From Lobosporangium transversale (Eukaryota > Mortierellomycota > Mortierellomycetes > Mortierellales > Mortierellaceae), in the NCBI RefSeq assembly GCF_002105155.1, contig NW_019029041.1, positions 172,015 to 236,014 of the forward strand: 64,000 bases of DNA, written 5' to 3'. The position numbers and the translations under genes are program-made. Shown here piece after piece: positions 12,434 through 23,708 of this stretch. Each line of letters opens with the position of its first letter. The first letter of the stretch is position 1. The notes under the pieces are model-generated. The model was given only the letters and a program-made list of their open reading frames with translations, was not told where the DNA came from and ran no database searches.

Positions 12434-12468
<35 letters not shown>

Positions 12469-12471
12469 AAA
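12434..12471. repeat. T15A23 homopolymer palindrome
   Basis: Fifteen T run directly into 23 A. It is the second copy of this arrangement within 330 bp, in the same upstream region. Confidence 0.9.
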
Positions 12472-14192
12472 GATCGTAGAAAATCAATAATCGACGAACA
12501 AATAGGAAAGGAAGAACAAATGGACAGAAGGATAAAAGGACACAAAATGGACGGAGGATGAGGAAAAAAAAAAAGAAAGAAAGAAAGAAAGAAGGAAAGG
12601 AAGAAGGTTTGACAATTGAGATGCTTTCAAAGAGTGGTCAATCCCAAATAAGCACAGATCCTACATTAGTCAATGCTTCATCTTTGCGGGAAGAAAAATA
12701 AATAAATAATAACATCAAAGCGTTCAAACCTCGTTTGCATTGTTCTGAGCCGACACAAAGGCATTGTCCAGAAATACAACAATAAGTGGCTCTGAAGGAA
12801 GAGAAAAAATATATGGATATATAAAAAAAATAAAAAAAAAAAAGGGAAAGGAAAGAAAAAAATAGGTCATGAAAGCAGTAAATGAAATCAAGAAGCTGGT
12901 TTAGAGCTAACTCCTAGGCAAAGTAGCATTAAAAAAGTGGGGGATCTCTTCATTGGACATTTGGGAGTACACGGGCCAGGTTTTTAATTATTACGGATGC
13001 GTTAAACTTTGTAATATAACGATCGACCCTGCCGTGATTGCACCTTTACAAGTTTCTAGTGATTACAATGGGGCAATATAGAGCAGTATAGAGCAGTATA
13101 GAGCAGCACCTGTGAATGTCCAAGGAGAGATGAGCGTAAATTACATAAATAAATAAAAAAAAAAAAAAACCGAAGTAAGCCTTTTGCATTATTTTTCGGC
13201 TCCTTCGCCTTTCCACTCTCTTCTCCAAAAAAACAAAACAAAAAAAAAAAAAAGGTCCGAAAAATTAACTGTTCCCAGTACTGAGGACAGAACCCAAGTC
13301 CAATTGAGCAGTCAGGGGCACTCTTTATTTATTTATTTATTTATTTGGTTTTTTGGTTTTTTTGTTCTTATAAGACGCGTTCCACTTCTTGAGTATAGGT
13401 TTTTTTTTTTTTTTTTTTTTTTTTTAAACAGTTCGTTGAACGTAAGCATCATGAGGAAGCAATCCTAAATAATGGGAAATTTTGAAACGCGCAGGACTAG
13501 AGATCGTGAACTGCAGCAAATCTAATCCCGGACCACGATGAGGCCTGTGCGTTTCATGAAGAACAGGGGTCCTGTTTTTTTTTTATTCCTTTTCATTCTT
13601 TGCATAACTATGAGAGTAAAGATTCTCTTGTGTTACAAGCCAAAAGGAGAAATTGAGGTCGTGCTTTACAATCTTTTTGAAGCAAACTTCCCTTAATTAT
13701 TTTTAACTCTTACGCTGAAGAGGGAAAAGATATATATATATATATATATTTATATATGTAGCCGTTTGGATCAAGCGACTTTGTAGTGTAGATAGACAAG
13801 AGTTTTCTTTTTTTTATTTTACAAACGATCTAAACTTATAAAGACTCGTTGCGCGAAAGAAAAATAAAGCTTTTTCTTTTGATCAATTAACCCACATTAA
13901 TAGTATATTAAGCGTACAGTCTTTGAATTTATCTACAAAAAGGCGTTGTGGAGATGGAAGATGTGTGGATTCATCTCTTTTGTATGTGTATGTGTGTAAA
14001 ATAGATAGATGGATGGATGTCTAGATGTTAAAATTGGATGTCTAGATATTAAAATAATTATTTGCTATGGATATATGAATGAAGAAATGTGATTAAGGAG
14101 AACTAATGTGAAAAATGATTTGGGAATGATCGAAAACTTGTCAGTTCGTTTTTTTTTTTTTGTTTTTTTTGTTTTTTTCCTTTTTTCTTTTT

Positions 14193-16043
14193 TTAATAGC
14201 CTTGATCGTGTCCAAGACCAGATGGTGAAAAGGGCTGAGGAGTTCCGCGTCTATCCTTTGGTAATCTGGTGCTGTTCGACCGAGCGATCGGTGTCGGGTA
14301 ATTGTCCATTTCGATCTGTGCAACAGGGGATGCTCCTCGTCCACCGTATCGACCATAACCATTACTATTGTTTCGTTCAATAGGAGAGTTTACGTTTGAG
14401 CCCGCACTTGAAGCCGATCGTGAAGAGTGATTGGATCCAGTGCGGCCAACAGCACCCTGGGTTGCAATCCTTGTCCTAGAAGACGATCCTGATCGCTCTA
14501 CTCCGGCTGCTGCTGCTGCTGCTGCACGGGCAGAGGGAGAAGGACCTCTCGTTGTTGATGTAGACGCAGCGGAAGATGTATTGGATACGTTCATGCGATT
14601 CGAATCAGCTCTCCTGACTGGCTGGAGTGGACGTGCCTGCTGGTGTGTCGGCTGAGGGATCTGAGGTGCACCCGTTTCTGACGAGTACCCTCCAGTGTAG
14701 TAATCATCATCGGCATCCTCAAGTTCACGTCGTTCACGAGTCGCACGTGAGCGACCTGCTGATTCACTGAGAGTTCGATCTAGTCCACCACGACTGTAGT
14801 TGTTATTGGCCCCTCTGGATGCAGATCGTTGATGATTCGGCTTTCCAGTTCTTCCACCATTACCAGTATTGGAAGCGCCACCACTTCGGTTTTTATTCTC
14901 GCTAGGCCGGGCGCCAGCACCAGGGATAAAACCTGCGTGAGCTCGATCTTGACGACCAGTTCTGCTAGGTTCAGCATCGTGGGGACGAGTAGAGTTCTGT
15001 CGTTGCATTCCTCCAGGACCAACGTCCTCCATCAACGCCCGACGGCTGATCGAAGTCTGCTTGGAAAGATCTATATCACGCGCGTCCTTTTCTCTGGGGC
15101 TAGTCATCGTCCTATTACCACTGCTGCTTCCACCACCACGACTAGCACCGTTATTAGTAGACGGACCAGATCTAGCACCACTACCTCCTTTCCCTTCCCT
15201 AACTGTTCCTCTCTTGCCAACAGCGGCACCAGTGCCGGCGGCTACGCGACCTGTCTCAAGAGCACCACTATGCTTCTCAATTGCTCTACGGAACCGCTGT
15301 CGATACTGTGCACGTTTAATAGTCGCGGCCCCAATGGTGATGATGAAGATGGTCATAAAGGCGCTATAGATGAGGATACCCGAGGTCAGATTGAAGGCTC
15401 CGACAACGGAAGGACGACCAAAGAGGGCCGTGTCCGCCGAAGGATCGGCCAGGGGCGTATTAGTGGCAGAAACTGGTGAGGTAGCAGTAGAAGAAACGGA
15501 AGAGGAAGGAGATGAAGACATAGTGGGCCGAGAGCCTGATTTCGATGTGGCGGATGGTTTTATAGAAGTTGCCTCAGCAGAGGGTGCAGCAAGAGGAGCA
15601 GCAGCAAGGCGTTCCAGAGATTGCTCTCGAGTCGCACCAGTGTCAATTCCCTCAGGAACCAAGGCTGGCACAACCAAATGATTTGGAGAGAGACGCTCGA
15701 AGGACTTGACGGAGGTGGAATCGGGAATGACAATGGCTGGAATGGATTCAGATGTGGGGGAATGAATTTGGGATGTGACAGATGATTCCACAGGTGAAAC
15801 ACACAGAGACAAGCACAGACTGAAGGCAATAAAAAGAAAGAGATGAAGCCGATGTTGTGTGTGACGGAGGCTGTGAGCGTTTGTGGAGGAAGAAGAAGAA
15901 AGATTCGAGGAAATGCGTTGTTCTGGTATTGCTGGTGTTGTTGATGCTTTTGTTGATAATGATGTAGAGGAGGAGGGGTTTGGAAGAGTCAAGGAGTGGG
16001 ATGAGACACACCTTAAACATGATGAAGAATATGACGAACGCAT
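14193..16043 (-). CDS. Ser/Arg-rich membrane protein, 616 aa
   Basis: A single-exon frame of 616 codons. A hydrophobic stretch at about residues 68-88 (LFLFIAFSLCLSLCVS) could be a signal anchor or late signal peptide. It is followed by a Ser/Thr/Pro-rich segment, then a clear membrane span at about 222-245 (GILIYSAFMTIFIITIGAAT). A positively charged stop-transfer region (KRAQYRQRFRRAIEKH) follows, and then a ~370-residue basic, disordered Ser/Arg/Gly/Asn tail. By the positive-inside rule the long tail is probably cytosolic and the Ser/Thr-rich part lumenal or extracellular. That layout resembles wall-stress sensors in outline only: no WSC or other named domain was recognised. Function unknown. 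If the true start is an internal ATG, the first hydrophobic stretch would move closer to the N-terminus. Confidence 0.65.
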   Translation of the reverse strand: MRSSYSSSCLRCVSSHSLTLPNPSSSTSLSTKASTTPAIPEQRISSNLSSSSSTNAHSLRHTQHRLHLFLFIAFSLCLSLCVSPVESSVTSQIHSPTSESIPAIVIPDSTSVKSFERLSPNHLVVPALVPEGIDTGATREQSLERLAAAPLAAPSAEATSIKPSATSKSGSRPTMSSSPSSSVSSTATSPVSATNTPLADPSADTALFGRPSVVGAFNLTSGILIYSAFMTIFIITIGAATIKRAQYRQRFRRAIEKHSGALETGRVAAGTGAAVGKRGTVREGKGGSGARSGPSTNNGASRGGGSSSGNRTMTSPREKDARDIDLSKQTSISRRALMEDVGPGGMQRQNSTRPHDAEPSRTGRQDRAHAGFIPGAGARPSENKNRSGGASNTGNGGRTGKPNHQRSASRGANNNYSRGGLDRTLSESAGRSRATRERRELEDADDDYYTGGYSSETGAPQIPQPTHQQARPLQPVRRADSNRMNVSNTSSAASTSTTRGPSPSARAAAAAAAGVERSGSSSRTRIATQGAVGRTGSNHSSRSASSAGSNVNSPIERNNSNGYGRYGGRGASPVAQIEMDNYPTPIARSNSTRLPKDRRGTPQPFSPSGLGHDQGY

Positions 16044-19028
16044 GTTTATGTTTGTGATAACAAGAAACAGCGAGCAACAACCACAACAGTTAATAGATCA
16101 CTTGTAATCTTACTACTTGGATGAAATTGAAAAAGAGGCTGTACAGAAACGTTGCATGTATTGGAAAGAACGATACGGAAAAAAAAATAAAAAATAAAAA
16201 ATAAAAAAAAAAAAAAAAAAAAGAACAGGATCTGGACAGTTTTTTTGTATGTGTGATTACACAGTGGTTGAAGGAAAGAGAAATTATAGATGCAGGAGAA
16301 ATAAAAAAAAGGAGGAGGAGGAGAAAGCAAGATGAAGGAGGTGGTTAGGGTAACGTTTGTGGATGTGTATAACAAAGTTGCAGGTGTTTGGAAGCCAGAA
16401 AGAGAGATGAAAGAGCGTTGGAGAAGAGGAGCGGAAGGAGTGGAAGGAGTGAAAGGAAAAGGTCAAGAGGAGGAAAGTGAAGTAAAAGGGCCTGAAAAAT
16501 CGTTAATCCGTGAATATTAAAGAGAATGTGCAATCGGGTCTAAAGAGGATAAAAAGAGAAAAGGAGAAAAATCGTTCCTCTTGAGGAACGAGGGGCATCG
16601 GCATGCTTTTATGGATACAACAACCATGCAGGCAGCACAGAAAAAAAAGATCAATCAATCAATCAATCAATCAAAGGCGATCTACTGTAAAAAATAAAGG
16701 CAGAAATATGTCGTAGTAAATACTTCAAGGCGTGGTGGGCGTCAAGGGATAGATGAGTTCACCTGTTCCTGTCTACAAAACAAATGAATATTACAGGTTG
16801 GCTGGTTAGTGTGTTTATTACTTGGAGTGGAGAGTAGGGGGTTTAAGAAAAATAGAATGGATAATGTAATCATATCATAAGACTATTCGCCTCTCTCTCT
16901 CTCTCTCTCCTTCAATCTCTTCAAGCATAGTTTATACATTACTTGTTTGGAGGGCCGATGACATTCCCACAACACTTGCAGGCTGTTTTAGAGAGATGCT
17001 TACTATGCTCTGTTTAACTCAGTCAAGCATTCATACATGTACATTACAGTATTCAAAAGATGTGATTAATAAATATCTATATTATTTATTTATTTATTTT
17101 TCATGTAAAAGCGGATGGTGAGGCAAGCAGATAGCAGACTTGTAAACATATTAACAGAGAGCATTGTTTATATTATCTTCCCTCTGCTCTTCTGCTGCAC
17201 ATGTAATGACCATAATGTTCAATGACCCATTCTCCTATCCTCCTATCCTCCTATCCTACAAAAATGCCCATGTTCATTTGTATGTCCACATCGACGGCCA
17301 CAAAGCCAAACCAAATTATTATTGCAAATGTGTGTCGAAAACACTCCAATGGCAGTGATCGTGAAATGAATATGAAACAGACTGGACAGGGGTAAAAAAA
17401 TATTAATCTTTTATCATTTACAAACAACTCAAATCTTATTTCGTTTCCAATCGACAACATCGCCTCCTTTCCTAACATCCCCCTCCCATCTCTCTCTCTC
17501 TCACCCTTCTCTCCGGTATGGAAAATCATCTCTCAAAATAAATGTAATAAATGCAATACAACACATGGCAGGCCAAGGACAAAAAATCAGAGGAGAAAAT
17601 GACGACAAAGCTGTAACGATTGCATATCTCCATATCTTCCTTGCATTAGTCAAATCTGAACCACAGACATCACATCATTGCTGTGGGTGAGGAAAAAAAA
17701 AAAATGACGACGATCTTCAGACAAATATCAACAATCAAATGTAGATAATATACATAAGGATAGACTGGGAATTGGGTTGGACATTTTATGCCAAAAACTG
17801 AATAGCCTTCATCTTCTATTAAAAAAAAAAAAAAACACACACACACACACACAGAACTGTTGTTCTTTTGTTCTACTGTTTGTTGTCTCTACCTCTCCTG
17901 ATTAATTCGGAACATTGCTCATGCATCGATAATTAATTTAAATACAGTCTGTTTATTGCCATATCCGCGACTTGTAGGCGTAGTATATACATGTAGTCCG
18001 GGAATCAGAGAATGGTACACAAACCTATTGTCCAAGCCTAGACCTCATGCACTACAACGTGGTTTTTTTCATTCGGTGCCTGAACATGAAACCATTTTAT
18101 ATCTTCACCCTCCAAGATTTTACCAAATGGGGAGCCACACACTGCGACGATTGTTCACTCCTGGATTATCCGAAATTTTGGTATGTCAAATATGGCAATC
18201 AATCCTGTTCCTGAATGGCTTATTTAGCCTTCGCTGCTCATCTAACTACTTTTGTCAATTTCAAAAAATGTTTTTATTCATGACCAAGAAATTAAACCAA
18301 TAGACCGGGTTCGCCCAAAAGAAGATCTAATTGGACCTTGACATGTCCGTTTCCTCAGAAGCAGGTCAATCTTATATGACTGGCTGCAATGAAAATTCTT
18401 CCTTCTATGCTATACATTTGTTTTACGTCGGTCATTCCCTCTATGTGCAGCTGATTGTGGCGAATTGATAAAGTTATTAGTGATCTTGTTTTAATAATGA
18501 ATAGACATAAAAACAATAAAAAGACATTGACTTTCTACAAAGCCACCACATCATAGATGTTGGATAGCAATTCAAGGCAGCATATATCCTATATATCTGC
18601 GAAAGTGAAAAATAAAAAAAAAAAAGACGTGTCTATGGGGGAAAGAATGATGCTGTTGGTTTCTGAAATGGTTATCAATCATCATCTTTCGGCTTGGCTG
18701 TTTTCAATCACTATTAGTTGACAGGCATGGAACAAGCCTCGCTCGATATGCCTTAACTTAGAAGAAAGATGGATAGGTGAAAGAGCAAAAGAAAAGGGGG
18801 TCCCAAGCATCTAACATAGGGAAAGAGGCATTATGGGCCAAACAAATACTCGTGCCTCAAGCAGTCCGGTTTAGCGCCATAACGGCACCTATGCCAGGAT
18901 TAAATGCCTTTGTGCCCTCATAAGAGATCGGACGCGTGGCTGTTGTCACAAACGTTGAGTTAAGAATAATGCCTTCGGCTCCTAACATGACTTTTATTAT
19001 TATCGGATTGAGGCAACTACTTAATTAC
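16044..19028. other. intergenic, no supported gene
   Basis: This 3-kb stretch holds the upstream region of the membrane-protein gene, long A runs (16201-16222), an (ATCA)n repeat near 16650-16675, an 8-bp CTCCTATC-type repeat near 17230-17256 and an (AC)n near 17835-17852. Chance frames such as 17956-18303 show no recognisable domain. A 43-codon minus-strand frame at 18988-18857 looks mildly protein-like but is unsupported. Confidence 0.6.
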
Positions 19029-20536
19029 TCAAAGGCTGTTCTCTGGAATGAAATATGTCAATGTTGTATTCTGGGTATCGTCCTTAATGTAGACATAAAA
19101 TAGGATGGAATGGTTTGGGACGATACCTATATTGTGTTCAATGTTAAAACCAACAAATTAGCAGTCATTTACTCGGTTATAGATTACTTTCGAGCAAGCT
19201 GACAATCAAAATCATAGTATATACTTACTGCAAATCACGTTCGAAGGCTTCACATAGTGGCTCTGTAAGACCTTCTGCATGTCCGCCACTCTAACCAACA
19301 CGCTCGCGAACTCTTTTGGCCTTATACGTTGTCTATCCAATTGGGGATGATCATCATCTCCAACCAGCATGGTCGGGTTGTGCAAATTTGTAAACCTGGT
19401 CTCGACATGGGCCTTCTCGGCCATACCATACCTAGTAGTGACAGGTTCTTCTTCAGCCCCACCTTCATCATTATTCTCCAGGTCACTTCCCGACCTTTGG
19501 TCCTGTCCTCGTTCTGGTCGTCCAGACTTGTAATAACTATTGTGGTAAAATTGTTGTACCCCATCTGACGTTGTAAATACCATCTCACCCTGGAGGTTCG
19601 CGGAGATGACCATATGGTCTGCTAAATTCTTGTAGCTGGCAGTAACGTGGCGTAGTCGATCCAGCTGCGGTAACATGATATGTACTTCGGGAGCGGGGAC
19701 CATAGGCTCATTGAAGACTGGCGTATTAATGACCTGATTCATACTCAAAATGTTTATGATAGGAACATTCTGTGTAATAGCTCGTGAATTTCCATGGTGA
19801 TCCTCAGAAGTGATGGAAAAAGTGAGATAAGCATCAGTTGACCGCCCTGACATGCGCATCACAATAGCAGTCGCATTATTGCTGGACCTCATTGCCAGCA
19901 ATAGATCTTCGGCTTTCATCTCGAGATAGATCTCATTGTTCGCGTTGGACTCGATCCTGTATTCATAAAAAAGACTTTCCTGTCAAATTTGTGTGGGTGA
20001 AAGCTTACTAACGTCAGCCGCTCAATGCCTTTTCTGTAATGGCGTCTATCCTACGGAGACAACATGGAACTGCCGCTTTTCATTACTATTATTTTTATTG
20101 CTATTGCTATTGCAATCATACCTTTGAGAGACGCCTAGCATATAGGATGATATTAAGAAAGAGTTAACGTGTTTATACTTAACAAGGATAGTATAAAGCA
20201 TTGAAAAAAATATAAAAAAAAAGAAAAAAAAAGAGATATTGTTCTCAATCTTACGACCAACATTGGATTAATCCACCTCCCCCTGTTGAATCATTGTCAG
20301 TTAGACTGTGGATGGCACCAAATGCCACATAATCAGACGTGAACTTGATAAAGCATGACCTGCCGATTTTCTCCACTGCTTGAGCAATTTCTAGCGTAGT
20401 ATACGGATTTGTACAGGTATATAGAGCATTGTTTAATATAATTGTTTATAATTAACGAGGAAACAGATAGTGGAGGTGATATAAAACTCATACTAAAGAA
20501 CAAAAGGTCCCTCTGCAATGTCGCTCTGAGTTTCAT
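19029..20536 (-). CDS. HUS1: HUS1, 9-1-1 checkpoint clamp subunit
   Basis: Five phase-consistent exons on the minus strand: 20536-20494, 20390-20255, 20134-20122, 19979-19229 and 19126-19029, giving 346 aa. Start MKLRATLQRD, then IAQAVEKIGRSCFIKF, WSRLSKESLFYEYRIES and NNEIYLEMKAEDLL match the N-terminal PCNA-like domain of HUS1 block for block. EPMVPAPEVHIMLPQLDRL and the C-terminal LTYFIPENSL close the second domain. HUS1 forms the RAD9-RAD1-HUS1 ring that is loaded at DNA damage and activates the checkpoint kinase. Exon 3 is only 13 nt. Without it the conserved tryptophan strand would not join EYRIES in frame. An acidic, low-complexity insert at about residues 202-256 makes the protein longer than the usual ~280-290 aa. 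Confidence in identity is high. Confidence 0.9.
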
Positions 20537-23067
20537 CGTGTTTGATTGATTGTATGAATGAGAAATGAGTGTGCAGGAATTTCGCAGAAGAATAATGGCT
20601 TTATTGCAAGCAAATGTAAATCTAGGAAGTTGCAGAAGAGAGAGAGAGAAAGAGAGAGAGAGAGAGGAAAGAAAGAAGGAGAGAAAGAATGTATGGGACA
20701 AAGGTAATGAAATGCTGCTTGGAGATTGAAGGAATAAAACATTTATTTGGTGGCAAATGATGGGTGGCGGCTTTTACCTTTTTTTTTTTTTTGCCACCAT
20801 CAAAAAAAAAGAAAAAATTAATTCGCGTATGAATATGTTGCTTTATTCCCTCTGGCTGTTAATTGCATGATTTCGATAACTACCCTTTTTTTGGGAGTAC
20901 GTTGCTACTGATAGCTTGTACAGAAATAAAACTACCTCTGGGCTGGGCTCCATTGTTCGCTTACTCTACTTTTCATAGATAAACTATTGAATTCAAATGG
21001 TATTAAATATACCCTCAATCTCAATCTAACACAGTGCCTACAAAAGAATGATGTGGATATTATATATTCTGTCTTTTCTTATTTTATTATCTCACTTCTT
21101 CAAAGGCCTAGACTCAGCTTCCATTGGCTTGTAAACTCTGGGAACGGTCGGCGTAGCTGGCCGTAGCATAGCTGTATATGGAGTATGCTTGTTTTTTCTA
21201 TTCATGCGTGGGCACAGAGTCATTTCCTCCCGAGCACAGGATTTCCTTTATTAGTCGAATGTGCGAGTTTATGAAAACTAAGGTGAGGATATTCACGGAA
21301 AGATATGATATGGAGGGATCAAGTAATCATGCAAACTGGAACAGTGTATGCGGATGGTGTCTTTTCCTTCATAGCCAGAGCATGCGCTGTATGCGTCGAA
21401 TACTTCATTATCTGCTCTCTATATTTATATACGTTTGTGTATGCATTGTGTGGGTGAGCTCATGGGAAAATGAAAAACAATCTGGATAGAGGCGACTGTC
21501 CGGGCTACATATGAACTTGTATCAACATCTGAACACTACCACATGCTATTGACTACCCTGTGCTCCTTGAACAATACTTTTGACATAGTCCTGCACTTCC
21601 CCAAGGATGGCTATGTTACAGCCCTTGGATCGAGAGAGTGCTGGGAATATGTGAAAAGCGGGACTATGCATGTATTTACTGATAACTGGCGTAACTTCAA
21701 AAAGCTTATCTCAGGGAACTAGCGCTGCATCTTCTAGTACACATAAGAGACGAGAATACCTATTCTGCGTCTCAGTAGCTACTGTAATTCTATTGAGGTG
21801 TCTTAAGGCGTTATTTTTGCATCACATTTTGAGAGCCGGCTAACTACCGGTCGAATTTTATTGTTTTGAACGATGCAGTGAACTCTGGTGATTCTAACTA
21901 GTTCTTTTGGATGGCGGTCATTCAAGAGAAACCAAACAATTCTGTTAATTACTGCTAAGTCCAGGCAGATAGGGAAATACAACAGGCACCGAACACCCGC
22001 CATAACCAAAACAGGCCTGTACGACCAAACTCATCGATAAGACACAAACTATTATTTAATACTGTTTGAATCGGCTTTGACGATTAGTCGGTTAGTGAGT
22101 TCATTGAAGAAGGAGGGGAAAAAAAAATAGATAGACACAAGATACATGACAGTAAGAGGCCATGATGTAACCAGAATGACATTGGAAGCAAAGACAGGTA
22201 AGAAGGAGGAAAGGTGAGGCATAGGGAAAAGCCGGTCATAACATTAATATCCAACAATGAACCAGGACCATGCGCTCCTCGCTCTGTTCTCCCTCTCTTG
22301 AGTTGGGAGCAACAATTGGACGTTGAAAAGCGCGGGACAGACTATTCCAGAAAGTATCAAATGTATTATTACCAGGAAGCATTTGTTTGATATTTATATG
22401 ACATCGCGATCATAAGAGAAAACATATTATGCATTGTAACACGAGCACAGCGATAGAAGTATATGAAATGATATCAGAGGATCTATCTGTCCTATTTGTC
22501 TATTTATCGCGACTACCTGCATATGTTATTGCACAGGCCAGAAGTACGCTCAAAGGATGATAAACAGTATGGACAGTAGGCTGTCGAGATAAAAGGTAGT
22601 AATTTGTGAAGAGGGTCCATTATGAACGAGCGGAGTAAGTGAGTGTACCAAAGCCTATGGGAAAAGCAAGTGTCTTCCCATTGCTTCTATTGGCTTTTTA
22701 TTTTGTATCGGAAAGTGACAAGTATATTTTTGATGCTCTTGCTTGCCCTTCCATCTTCCCAGGAAGTTGGGGGAAGGGGAAAGGGAAGGGAGAAATATTA
22801 TTGAATAGGATACATCAGCATGTGAGTGTGGATCCCAGCTTACACATAAAAACACACATGTCACAAAAGGTCGATCGACTGAGGCACGCCGCATGCTGTC
22901 TCTTCCTTCCTCTATCTCTTTTCTCTCTCTTTTCCTCTTTTGTCTTCTCTTCTCCTTCCTTTACTTCAATTCCTTATCCTTTTTCATTTCTTCTCCTTCC
23001 TTGCTCCCTGGCTGTGTTGCATTTTATTCCCCCGCGATTCTTCTTCACTTCCGCTCTTCTTTCCTTT

Positions 23068-23098
<31 letters not shown>

Positions 23099-23708
23099 CA
23101 TTTTCTCCCAGCTCCGCCAGCTAATTCCATTCTGCTCCTTGGCTACACACTACATTTTGCCCAACGGCCAAAGTTTCTTTTGTCAACCCTTTCAGTTTTC
23201 AGTTACCATTTCTAATCTCATTGCGGAGTGTTTAAGTGTGTGTTACTTTTCTTGGGCTAGAATCATCTGCAAATCCCATTCTCTTACTCCTCCACTTCTT
23301 TATTTTTCTTTTTCAATTGCTCTACCTCGAATCAATAATAACGCCTAATACGCTATTGGTCTTTACTCTCTTGTACTTTGTCATCACTGATACTTGCTCC
23401 TTCACCTTTTACTTTTTTTTTTTTTTCTTTTTCTTTTTTTGCTTCCTTTCTCCCATCTCTCCCACTAGTCTCTAGTCCCTGATCCAGCCTAACGCAGTGA
23501 TCATCAGCACCCCCATTCTATCTCACTACTTTAATCGCTCTTGGCTACCTAGCATTGATTGTACTTCACCCTCACATACCCGTACAGTTTATCCGACTGC
23601 CTATCACCAACTGTTGTTACACTGCTATCCTAGGATTCAATTCATTTCAGTTGGTCTCACTCATTCATATACTGATCCGATTCCGTTTACACGTCCATTG
23701 TCTTCAAC
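20537..23708. other. intergenic; 3' part is a pyrimidine-rich leader/promoter
   Basis: This is the divergent region between HUS1 and the aminopeptidase gene. 20537-22630 shows no supported gene; an AG-rich tract sits near 20637-20668. From about 22895 to 23480 the + strand is overwhelmingly C and T, with T runs at about 23070-23098 and 23412-23426. This is probably the core promoter and 5' leader of the aminopeptidase gene. Confidence 0.65.

Larger units (their letters stand above)
12066..14192. other. intergenic, homopolymer-rich
   Basis: This is the 5' flank of the arrestin-like gene and the 3' flank of the next minus-strand gene. No gene is seen. It holds two T(n)A(n) palindromes (12112-12153 and 12434-12471), a GAAA-type repeat near 12575-12600, three imperfect copies of a CAGTATAGAG-like unit at 13073-13105, a (TTTA)n near 13323-13345 and several long A or T runs. 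Confidence 0.7.

Noticed and set aside
17956-18303. 115-codon + frame
   Set aside because: No recognisable domain, no promoter or splice context, in AT-rich spacer; probably chance.
22639-23348. Long overlapping + frames rich in Phe, Leu and Ser
   Set aside because: They are translations of the pyrimidine-rich block; composition alone keeps stops away.
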